This document shows, piece by piece, positions 1-6,784 of a DNA stretch of 11,979 nucleotides. The stretch lies in contig JAQWAN010000032.1 of the NCBI GenBank assembly GCA_028707655.1, positions 1 to 11,979 on the forward strand, given 5' to 3'. The translations under genes and the position numbers were made by a program. Every line of letters begins with the position of its first letter. Position 1 is the first letter of the stretch. This DNA comes from Bacteroidaceae bacterium. Its GTDB lineage: Bacteria; Bacteroidota; Bacteroidia; Bacteroidales; Bacteroidaceae. A model generated the notes under the pieces. The model was not told the DNA's origin and did no database searches. It worked only from the letters and a program-made list of their open reading frames with translations.

Positions 1-767
1 GCTCTATTGCCAAAGGTGCTTTTGATGCACCGGTTATCGAGAAGATACAGAGCCTTGAATATACAGACAATGGAAAGGTTATTACCTTAACGGGAAATCA
101 TTTTTCTGCCGATGCACAAAACTTGACCGATGAGAAAGGAACATATTTAGCAGCATCCGATGCCATTTTAAAGAATGCAACTGTGCTACAAGTAGACCAA
201 CAGAGAATAGAACTTACCGATGCACAACAGCAGACACTACAACTCCACAAACAAAAACGATTAGATAGTACCTCCAAAGAGTACCAAGAAGCGGGAAACT
301 GGGTAGGTGTACTTTTTGCAGTGCAGGCTATTGGATCGGTTATATGGGCTATCTTTATCCCCTTCTTTAAAAATAAAAAATTTATCTATGCACTCAGTCT
401 ACTACTAGGGGGTATCGGCTTTATTTCTGTGGGATACGTACACGATCCACATCTACTGTTTGCCTCTTATGCACTTATCGGTTGTGCTTGGGCAGCCATA
501 TTGGCTTTGCCCTTCACCCTACTGACTAATGCGCTTTCTGGCGCACATATGGGAGCCTACCTAGGACTCTTTAATGGAACCATCTGTATTCCACAGATTG
601 TGGCCTCTTTGTTAGGTGGTAGTATCTTAGGATTTCTAACACCAACCAACGGTATTGCTCCTGAAATTGATATGCTATCATTGGCCGGCATCTTCTTGTT
701 TGTTGGAGCAGGTTGTGTGTACCTCATAAAAGAGGAATATGGAGAAAAGCAGACCTTAAAGAGCTAA
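1..767 (+). CDS. SLC45-like MFS sugar/proton symporter, C-terminal part (5' end outside window)
   Basis: The frame is open from base 3, so the start lies upstream; 254 residues are visible. It is an inner-membrane sugar carrier of the major facilitator superfamily. Residues 1-98 are polar. Five hydrophobic stretches follow (about 100-122, 127-146, 151-176, 183-211, 225-242) and fit TM8-TM12. The diagnostic segments are YQEAGNWVGVLF just before TM8, and LPFTLL followed by GAYLGLFN and IPQIVASLLGG, typical of SLC45-type sucrose/maltose-H+ symporters. The KNKK loop between the first two helices is the weak A-like motif of loop 8-9. The GH65 maltose phosphorylase-like gene downstream suggests the substrate is maltose or another alpha-glucobiose; this is inference from context. 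The polar region before TM8 is much longer than I expect for the TM7-TM8 loop. A strong terminator follows the stop. Confidence 0.88.
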   Translation, partial: SIAKGAFDAPVIEKIQSLEYTDNGKVITLTGNHFSADAQNLTDEKGTYLAASDAILKNATVLQVDQQRIELTDAQQQTLQLHKQKRLDSTSKEYQEAGNWVGVLFAVQAIGSVIWAIFIPFFKNKKFIYALSLLLGGIGFISVGYVHDPHLLFASYALIGCAWAAILALPFTLLTNALSGAHMGAYLGLFNGTICIPQIVASLLGGSILGFLTPTNGIAPEIDMLSLAGIFLFVGAGCVYLIKEEYGEKQTLKS

Positions 768-794
768 AACAAAGCTATATACTTTTATAATTCC

Positions 795-835
795 AAAAAA
801 TCCCCTAATGTTTTACTTACATTAGGGGATTTTTT
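795..835 (+). terminator. Rho-independent terminator after the MFS gene
   Basis: Bases 795-810 and 820-835 are perfect inverted complements (16 bp: an A6 run, then TCCCCTAATG and its complement) around a 9-base loop. The T8 run at 830-837 gives a classic intrinsic terminator. The matching A run on the left means it could also work on the minus strand, but no minus-strand gene ends here. It lies 27 bases past the MFS stop and separates that transcript from the GH65 gene. Confidence 0.9.
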
Positions 836-869
836 TTAGTGGCAGCTACTTCAAAAACAAGACGCAAGC

Positions 870-900
870 TTTGCCATATCGTAAAGAATGAATATATTTA
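870..900 (+). promoter_or_regulatory. Candidate Bacteroidetes-type promoter for the GH65 gene
   Basis: TTTG at 870-873 is followed after 19 bases by TATATTTA at 893-900. The Bacteroidetes consensus is TTTG, 19-21 bases, TAnnTTTG, so the only mismatch is the final A. Transcription would start near 904, giving a leader of roughly 30 bases before the ATG at 938. It lies just downstream of the MFS terminator, where an independent promoter is needed. It also falls inside the GTG-initiated extension of the frame, which argues against a start at 839. Confidence 0.5.
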
Positions 901-937
901 CCAACTAACAGAAAAAGGACACGTTAACCAATCCAAT

Positions 938-3244
938 ATGAATAACTACCTACAAACAGATGAATGGAATATTATCGAAGAGGGGTTCCATGCAGATAAG
1001 CAATGTGCCTCAGAAAGTATATTCAGTCTTGCTAACGGGCAAATTGGTCAACGCGCAAATTTTGAGGAGACCTACTCTAGCGATAGCATGCAGGGGTCTT
1101 ATGCTGCTGGCATCACTTTTTGGGATGAAACGGTAGTTGGTTGGTGGAAAAATGGATTGCCACACCACTACTCTTGCACACCTAACTCTCCTAATTGGAG
1201 TGGCATCCGCGTACGACTAATTGATGAAGAGATTGACATGGCACAGTGGGAGGTGGATGCATTCAGACGTGAGCTGCACATGAGAACCGGTATCTTAGAG
1301 CGTACCTGCCAAATCACCTCTCCCAAGGATAAAACAGTACAAGTACAAGTGGAGCGTTTTAATAGTATGGATGAACAAAATCTCTGTATCATTAAATACC
1401 AAATAACATCCGTCAATTACAAGGGAAAAGTATCCTTGATCCCCTTTATTGATGGCGATGTAACACACGAGAGCGCCAATTTATCCAAAAAGCCTTGGAA
1501 TATTATCAAATCGGAGGTCAGTAACAATGGTGCTTATATCTGGACACAGATAAAACGAGAAACAACACAGATGTGTTGTGCCTGCCAATATCAACTCTTT
1601 AAAAATGAGAAGGAGATAACAAAAGGACCCATAAAAATAGAAAAAGATAAACTGGTAGGATATAGTATTGGAGAGGAAATAAAACCTGGTGAAACCCTAA
1701 CTCTTTATAAATACACCACCATTGAATCGACACTCTATATCGATCGAAATCTGTTGGTAACAGAAGCCCTAAAAAATGCACAAAAAGCAAAGGAAAAAGG
1801 ATGGTTACAACTAAAGGAGGCACATAAGCAACAATGGACACGTATTTGGGATGAGTGTGATGTAACAATAGAGGGAGATGCAAAAGCGCAACAAGCTATT
1901 CGCTATAACATTTTTCAACTATTACAGACCTATCAAGGAAAAGACCCACGTCTAAATATTGCGGCGAAAGGATTTACAGGAGAAAAATATGGGGGTAATA
2001 CCTATTGGAACACGGAGCTTTGCTGTGTACCGTTTATGCTTTTATCCGTTCCTTTTCCTATTGCAAAAAACCTACTGCTTTATCGCTATCATCAACTCGG
2101 GAAAGCAATAAAAAATGCGGAATTACTAGGCTTCACAAAGGGTGCTGCACTCTATCCCATGGTAACGGCTAATGGAGAGGAGTGCCATAACGAGTGGGAA
2201 ATCACATTCGAAGAGATTCATCGTAACAGCATTATTGTTTATGCAATAGACCAATATGTACGCTATACGGGCGATCATAGCTATGTTGTAGATTATGGAT
2301 TGGAAGTGATGATTGCTATTGCACGTTTTTGGCAACAGCGCGTTTCCTTCTCTACCATAAAAAATAAATATGTACTCCTAGGCGTTACAGGACCTAACGA
2401 ATATGAGAACAATGTGAATAATAATTGGTATACCAACTATGGCTGTGTGCAATGTTTGAAGTTGACGCTCCATTATTTACAAGAAGTGGCGGAACAACGC
2501 CCTACGGAATGGGCCAACTTAATGGACAAGGTGCAGCTACAGGAAAAAGAGATACAAGATTGGCAAGCAATTGTGGAGGATATGTATTTTCCCGTTGACC
2601 AAGAAAGAGACCTTTTTCTACAAGAGGATGGCTACCTAGACAAAGAACTAAAATCGGTAGAAGAGATTAACCCAAAGGAACGCCCTATCAATCAATATTG
2701 GTCGTGGGATAGGATTCTTCGCTCCTGCTTTATTAAACAAAGCGATGTACTATTGGGCATCTATCTCTATTATACCAACTTCAGCGAAGAACAGATTAAA
2801 AACAATTTCCACTTCTATGAACCTAAAACCCTACATGAGTCCTCTCTCTCCCCCTTTGTACATGCCATTTTAGCAGCACGAATTGGCGAATTAGAGAAGG
2901 CGTATAGTCTCTTTATGCAATCTACCCGTATCGACTTAGATGATTATAACAATGAGGTAGAACAGGGATTACACATCACGAGTATGGCTGGTGGTTGGTT
3001 GGCTATTGTAGAGGGTTTTGCAGGAATGACAGTAAAAAAAGATCAGCTTCATTTTCACCCACAAATACCAAAAGAGTGGAGAGCCTATTCCTTTAGAGTA
3101 AATTTCATGAAGAACAAACTCTTTATAAGGATTACAGATAAATCTATCTCCTTCCGACTAGAAGAGGGTGAACAAGCAACACTCTATGTGAACAAGAAAA
3201 AGATTACACTTATCTATCAAAAAGCCCTAACACTAAAGATTTAA
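938..3244 (+). CDS. Glycoside hydrolase family 65 phosphorylase, probably maltose phosphorylase
   Basis: This 768-residue protein matches full-length GH65 disaccharide phosphorylases, which invert alpha-glucobioses with phosphate to beta-glucose 1-phosphate and glucose in the cytoplasm. The frame is open back to a GTG at 839, but ATG 938 starts the typical N-terminus (MNNYLQTDEWNIIEEGFH) and sits after a likely promoter. Seen in order: the N-terminal beta-sandwich (about 1-270), a linker, an (alpha/alpha)6 barrel with the acceptor loop HNEWEITFE (417-425) as in maltose phosphorylases, the general acid Glu488 in GPNEYENN, and the phosphate-binding segment GLHITSMAGGW near 677-687. The C-terminal beta domain closes the protein. 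Odd point: the usual WDTE motif reads WNTE at 357-360. Maltose is the likeliest substrate; kojibiose, nigerose or trehalose are less likely given the loop. It has no signal peptide. Confidence 0.93.
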   Translation: MNNYLQTDEWNIIEEGFHADKQCASESIFSLANGQIGQRANFEETYSSDSMQGSYAAGITFWDETVVGWWKNGLPHHYSCTPNSPNWSGIRVRLIDEEIDMAQWEVDAFRRELHMRTGILERTCQITSPKDKTVQVQVERFNSMDEQNLCIIKYQITSVNYKGKVSLIPFIDGDVTHESANLSKKPWNIIKSEVSNNGAYIWTQIKRETTQMCCACQYQLFKNEKEITKGPIKIEKDKLVGYSIGEEIKPGETLTLYKYTTIESTLYIDRNLLVTEALKNAQKAKEKGWLQLKEAHKQQWTRIWDECDVTIEGDAKAQQAIRYNIFQLLQTYQGKDPRLNIAAKGFTGEKYGGNTYWNTELCCVPFMLLSVPFPIAKNLLLYRYHQLGKAIKNAELLGFTKGAALYPMVTANGEECHNEWEITFEEIHRNSIIVYAIDQYVRYTGDHSYVVDYGLEVMIAIARFWQQRVSFSTIKNKYVLLGVTGPNEYENNVNNNWYTNYGCVQCLKLTLHYLQEVAEQRPTEWANLMDKVQLQEKEIQDWQAIVEDMYFPVDQERDLFLQEDGYLDKELKSVEEINPKERPINQYWSWDRILRSCFIKQSDVLLGIYLYYTNFSEEQIKNNFHFYEPKTLHESSLSPFVHAILAARIGELEKAYSLFMQSTRIDLDDYNNEVEQGLHITSMAGGWLAIVEGFAGMTVKKDQLHFHPQIPKEWRAYSFRVNFMKNKLFIRITDKSISFRLEEGEQATLYVNKKKITLIYQKALTLKI

Positions 3245-3254
3245 TGCTAGGGCT
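3218..3254 (-). terminator. Terminator of marC inside the 3' end of the GH65 gene
   Basis: Read on the minus strand, AGCCCTAGCA (3254-3245) pairs with TGTTAGGGCT (3232-3223) across a 12-base loop. The 10-bp stem has one G-U wobble and is followed by a short T run. On the plus strand the wobble becomes an A-C mismatch and no T run follows, so it points to the minus strand and the convergent marC gene, whose stop is 25 bases upstream. Confidence 0.6.
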
Positions 3255-3274
3255 ACTATATGTATCGCTATATA

Positions 3275-3300
3275 CCTCTTAAGGAAGAGGTTGTTTGTTG
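3275..3300 (+). terminator. Weak candidate terminator of the GH65 gene
   Basis: CCTCTT (3275-3280) and AAGAGG (3285-3290) form a 6-bp stem with an AAGG loop, followed by the T-rich tail TTGTTTGTTG. It begins 31 bases after the GH65 stop and overlaps the last codons of the convergent marC gene. The stem is short and the tail interrupted, so this is only a possible site. Confidence 0.3.
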
Positions 3301-3887
3301 ATTACATCAATCAAAAAGGAGATATTATCGGCTACTAGACGAATAGATATGGCAAGTAGAATAATACCAAAGAATTTACGGGTTACATAAATACCACCCT
3401 TTCCAAAGAAGCGCTGGATAGGTTCTGTTAGTTTCAATACCACATAAACGAATATCATATTCAACAAGAGTGCTATCAAAATATTAAGAGGGTCATATTG
3501 GGCACGTAGAGACAACAGCGTGGTAAAGGCGCCTGGTCCGGCCAATAGAGGAAAGACAAGTGGCACCAAAGTAGCCTCTTTCATCGGTCCTTGATTTTTA
3601 AAAATCTCAACGTCTAAAATCATCTCTAAAGACATCAAAAAGATGACAAGACCACCGGCCACAGCAAAAGAGTTGATATCTACGTGAAATAGGTTAAGAA
3701 TAACATCTCCCGCATAGAAGAACATCAACATCAAGCCAAAGGAGAGTAAAACGGCTTTAAGAGACTTCACACCACGACCATTGGCACGCAAGTTAATGAT
3801 TATTGGAATAGAACCAATAATATCAATCACTGCAAAGAGCACAAGAAATGCACTCATCATATCGGTAAAATCAAATCTATTCAGCAT
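3279..3887 (-). CDS. MarC family integral membrane protein
   Basis: A 202-residue protein of the MarC/YchE (UPF0056) family of inner-membrane proteins with six helices. The family's function is poorly defined: E. coli MarC was once linked to multiple antibiotic resistance, and a role in amino-acid export has been proposed for some members. Hydrophobic stretches lie at about 12-32, 43-65, 71-91, 107-127, 136-154 and 170-192. Family hallmarks are the N-terminal FxxxFxxxDxxGxxP pattern (FLVLFAVIDIIGSIPI), the GG..I...S motif before residue 90, and VPLVFPLLAGPGAFTT (108-123). Length is normal. The ATG at 3887 lies about 14 bases after the predicted transcription start, so it is probably monocistronic. 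It converges with the GH65 gene and diverges from the Crp/Fnr-type gene. Confidence 0.92.
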   Translation of the reverse strand: MLNRFDFTDMMSAFLVLFAVIDIIGSIPIIINLRANGRGVKSLKAVLLSFGLMLMFFYAGDVILNLFHVDINSFAVAGGLVIFLMSLEMILDVEIFKNQGPMKEATLVPLVFPLLAGPGAFTTLLSLRAQYDPLNILIALLLNMIFVYVVLKLTEPIQRFFGKGGIYVTRKFFGIILLAISIRLVADNISFLIDVINKQPLP

Positions 3888-3904
3888 AATTTATATTTAA
3901 TGCG

Positions 3905-3936
3905 CAAATATATGTAGATTATATGCAAAAAACAAA
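3905..3936 (-). promoter_or_regulatory. Bacteroidetes-type promoter for marC
   Basis: On the minus strand TTTG (3936-3933) is followed after 20 bases by TATATTTG (3912-3905), a full match to the Bacteroidetes consensus TTTG, 19-21 bases, TAnnTTTG. Predicted transcription starts near 3901, leaving a leader of about 14 bases before the marC ATG. This is the best promoter match in the window. Confidence 0.7.
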
Positions 3937-4025
3937 ATAGAGAGCAAAAAAATGTGTAGTATTTTAAGAAACAATAAATAAAACAAATTTAGAATCATTG
4001 AAGGAATAACACCACCTAAATTATA

Positions 4026-4033
4026 TATATTTG
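4026..4033 (+). promoter_or_regulatory. Candidate -7 promoter element at the start of the Crp/Fnr-type gene
   Basis: TATATTTG matches the Bacteroidetes -7 element TAnnTTTG exactly. No TTTG lies at the right distance upstream; the nearest resemblance is ATTG at 3997-4000, 25 bases away instead of 19-21, so the promoter may need an activator or may not be real. The element ends three bases before the ATG at 4037, putting transcription start at about that codon. Spacer 3888-4036 is otherwise A+T-rich with nothing more I can name. Confidence 0.4.
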
Positions 4034-4036
4034 TAT

Positions 4037-4717
4037 ATGGAACAAAAAACAGTGGATTTTTCAATGTTCGATAAATTATTGATGCTTCCTCTTTTTCAGG
4101 GACTCAGTAAAGATGAACTAACCGAAATGCTTGAACATACGAAATGGCATTTCCTAAAACTTAAAGCTGGCGAGGTGATAGCTCAAAAAGAGGATAGATG
4201 CAAAGAACTCATTTTTGTTTTAAATGGTACCGTAGCCTCCAAAAGGGTCTATGAAGCAAAACATTTAGAGTGGTTTGAGTTTTATGAACCCATGACGGTT
4301 ATTGAACCAATCTCCCTTTTTGGTATCAAAACAAGTTACAATTCTAATTATTACACACATACAGAAGCTAGTATCTTAAAAATATCGAAAGATTATATCT
4401 TTGGCTTTTTTACACAATATCCCGTTTTCCAATTAAATTATATGAATATTACCTGTAGTAGAGCACAAGCACTCAAGCAACGCTCTTTGCATGTTTTTGA
4501 AAATTCGAATGAGCATAAGGTAAAGGCCTTCTTTTTAGCGATGTCTGAAAGAGAAAAGGGATTAAAAATCCTTCTCACAAATGCAACAAAGCTATCCTTA
4601 ATCTTAAAACTCACAAAGAATCAAGTGGTTGGCATCTTACGAGACATGCAGCAACAGGAGCTCATTGTTATCAAAAAAGACCGAATCATTATACCAGACA
4701 TTAAAAAATTAAAATAA
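4037..4717 (+). CDS. Crp/Fnr-family transcription regulator, non-canonical ligand pocket
   Basis: A 226-residue cytoplasmic DNA-binding regulator. An N-terminal cyclic-nucleotide-binding-type beta barrel spans about 13-120 (LPLFQGLSKDEL; LKAGEVIAQKEDRCKELIFVL), followed by a dimerisation helix (about 125-155) and a C-terminal winged helix (about 158-220; LTKNQVVGILRDMQQQELIVI, where Crp relatives have the recognition helix and GLI strand). The phosphate-binding cassette of true cAMP receptors (FGE..L plus R-S/T) is absent; the region reads EPISLFGIKTSYNSNY. There are only two cysteines, so no Fnr-type cluster is expected. The signal is therefore unknown. Three starts are possible: TTG 4031, ATG 4037, or ATG 4064 (MFDKLLMLPLF, closest to many relatives). 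It lies 11 bases before the M3 peptidase gene, so it is probably co-transcribed with it. Confidence 0.85.
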   Translation: MEQKTVDFSMFDKLLMLPLFQGLSKDELTEMLEHTKWHFLKLKAGEVIAQKEDRCKELIFVLNGTVASKRVYEAKHLEWFEFYEPMTVIEPISLFGIKTSYNSNYYTHTEASILKISKDYIFGFFTQYPVFQLNYMNITCSRAQALKQRSLHVFENSNEHKVKAFFLAMSEREKGLKILLTNATKLSLILKLTKNQVVGILRDMQQQELIVIKKDRIIIPDIKKLK

Positions 4718-4728
4718 ACCAATCGTTC

Positions 4729-6780
4729 ATGGAAAAAATAGAAAAAAACCCTTTTGAAAAAGAATGGAACAGCTTACACCAAACCATACCATTTTCTAGC
4801 ATACATACAAAGGACTACGAACCAGCTATTGTTAAAGGTATCACCCTACAAAAAAAAGAGATCGATGCCATTACTAAAAATCCAGCAGCCCCTACCTTTG
4901 AAAACACAATTGTTGCTTATGAGAAAAGTGGACGACTACTAGATAAGGCTAGTTCTGTCTTTTTTACCCTCATGGGAGCAGAGACGAACGATGAAATGCA
5001 GGAGTTAGCACAAAAGCTAATGCCACTGCTAACCGAACACGCTACAAACATAGGACTAAACAAGCTTTTATTTGAGCGTATTAAAACGCTCTACCATAAG
5101 CGACAAGAGTTATCACTAACCCAAGAGGAGAGTAAGCTATTGGAGAACAGCTATGATAGTTTTGCACGCAACGGGGCGCTATTGGAAGAGGCCAAACAAA
5201 CACGATACAGAGAGATCAAACAAAAGTTGAGTCAGCTCTCTCTCGATTTCAGCGAAAAAAACTTAAAAGAGACCAATCGCTATGAACTACTGCTAAAGCT
5301 TAAAAAGGAGGTAAAAGGATTACCAGACGACTCGATTGAAAAAGCGGCAGCAAAAGCTAAAGAGAGGGGAAAGGTTGGCTTCCTATTTACATTGGATGCA
5401 CCCAGCTTTTTACCGGTGATGACCTATGCACAAAACCGAGAATTAAGAAAAGCGCTTTATCTGGCCTACACCAGTCAATGTGCACACCAAGATGAATGGA
5501 GCACGCTCGCTATTGTAAAAGAGATGGTTTCTCTCCGATGTGAGTTAGCACAGCTACTGGGTTATAACACCTATGCCGACTATGTGCTCACCCACCGTAT
5601 GGCAAAGAAGGCGGAAAAGGTATACCAATTATTAGAGGATCTGATTAAAGCTTATCAGCCTACCGCACAAAAAGAGGTGAAAGAGGTTGAGAAATGGGCA
5701 AAACAACAGGAAGGAGACGATTTTCAGTTAAGAGCTTGGGATTGGGCCTACTACTCTAATCAACTAAAAGATGCTACTTTTCATATCAACTCAGAGATGT
5801 TACGCCCCTATTTTGAATTAGAACAGGTAAAGAAAGGGGTGTTTGGATTGGCCACTAAACTATATGGCATTCGTTTTGAAAAGACTAAAGCAATAGAGGT
5901 TTACCATCCAGATGTGGAGGTCTTTGAAGTAATTGATGAGAAGAACAACTATCTTGGTGTGTTATACACCGATTTTCATCCTAGAGCAGGCAAAAATAGT
6001 GGTGCTTGGATGACGGAGTTTAAGGGACAGTGGAAAGAGGATGGCAGAGATAGCAGACCACATATTCTGCTTGTCATGAATTTTACAACCCCTACTCCAA
6101 GCAAACCAGCACTCTTAACCTTTGGCGAAGTGACTACTTTTCTACATGAATTTGGCCATGCTTTACATGGTTTGCTTTCGGATGTGACCTACGAAAGTTT
6201 AAGTGGTACAAATGTTTATCGCGATTTCGTAGAACTTCCATCTCAATTCATGGAGAATTATGCGGTAGAAAAAGAATTTCTTAGTACTTTTGCCTTTCAT
6301 TATCAGACACATGAGGTGATTAGTGATGAACTGATTCAACGGATTATTGATTCCTCTAATTTCAATGTGGGATATGCGTGCCTTCGACAAATATCCTTTG
6401 GATGGATGGATATGGCATGGCACAATAGAGAAACGGCTTTTGATGGAGATGTGATTGCTTATGAGAAAGAGATTCAAAAGAAAACACAACTCTTACCCGA
6501 CACACCGGAGAGTTGCATGAGTTCACATTTCTCCCATCTTTTTGCCGGTGGCTACGCGGCAGGTTATTATGGCTACAAGTGGGCGGAGGTGCTGGATGCA
6601 GATGCGTTTTCACTCTTCAAAGAGAAGGGCATATTTAATGCAGAAGTGGCTAATGCTTTCCGAAAAGAGGTCTTATCAAAGGGAGGAACAGAAGACCCTA
6701 TGGTACTTTACAAGCGATTTAGAGGACAAGAACCTACCATTAATGCCCTACTCAAAAGAAATGGTATATTAAATGATTAA
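4729..6780 (+). CDS. dcp: M3 family zinc metallopeptidase (peptidyl-dipeptidase Dcp type)
   Basis: A 683-residue oligopeptidase of family M3A (thimet oligopeptidase, oligopeptidase A, Dcp group), which degrades short peptides in a closed cavity. The zinc site is HEFGH at 473-477 (ligands His473 and His477, catalytic Glu474) with the third ligand Glu502 in VELPSQFMENY. The substrate-binding tyrosine segment GGYAAGYYGYKW is at 607-618. The N-terminal alpha-helical half (about 1-240) and the length are normal. There is no signal peptide, so it should be cytoplasmic. Peptidyl-dipeptidase Dcp (EC 3.4.15.5) is the usual label for Bacteroidota members of this size; oligopeptidase A-like specificity cannot be excluded. 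Spacing of 11 bases to the regulator upstream and overlap or near-contact with the lipoprotein gene downstream indicate an operon. Confidence 0.93.
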   Translation: MEKIEKNPFEKEWNSLHQTIPFSSIHTKDYEPAIVKGITLQKKEIDAITKNPAAPTFENTIVAYEKSGRLLDKASSVFFTLMGAETNDEMQELAQKLMPLLTEHATNIGLNKLLFERIKTLYHKRQELSLTQEESKLLENSYDSFARNGALLEEAKQTRYREIKQKLSQLSLDFSEKNLKETNRYELLLKLKKEVKGLPDDSIEKAAAKAKERGKVGFLFTLDAPSFLPVMTYAQNRELRKALYLAYTSQCAHQDEWSTLAIVKEMVSLRCELAQLLGYNTYADYVLTHRMAKKAEKVYQLLEDLIKAYQPTAQKEVKEVEKWAKQQEGDDFQLRAWDWAYYSNQLKDATFHINSEMLRPYFELEQVKKGVFGLATKLYGIRFEKTKAIEVYHPDVEVFEVIDEKNNYLGVLYTDFHPRAGKNSGAWMTEFKGQWKEDGRDSRPHILLVMNFTTPTPSKPALLTFGEVTTFLHEFGHALHGLLSDVTYESLSGTNVYRDFVELPSQFMENYAVEKEFLSTFAFHYQTHEVISDELIQRIIDSSNFNVGYACLRQISFGWMDMAWHNRETAFDGDVIAYEKEIQKKTQLLPDTPESCMSSHFSHLFAGGYAAGYYGYKWAEVLDADAFSLFKEKGIFNAEVANAFRKEVLSKGGTEDPMVLYKRFRGQEPTINALLKRNGILND

Positions 6781-6784
6781 TAAC

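Noticed and set aside
839..937. GTG-initiated N-terminal extension of 33 residues on the GH65 protein
   Set aside because: The extra residues do not resemble GH65 N-termini, the GTG sits in the T run of the preceding terminator, and a likely promoter lies inside the stretch. ATG 938 gives the normal start.
1599..1883. Antisense open frame inside the GH65 gene, and similar opposite-strand frames within the M3 peptidase, dCMP deaminase and S41 genes
   Set aside because: They lie wholly within well-supported genes, show no recognisable domains and have no promoter or spacing evidence, so they are shadows of the real coding frames.
4026..4033. A complete promoter for the regulator gene with ATTG 3997-4000 as -33 box
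   Set aside because: The 25-base gap is outside the 19-21 expected, so only the -7 element is reported.
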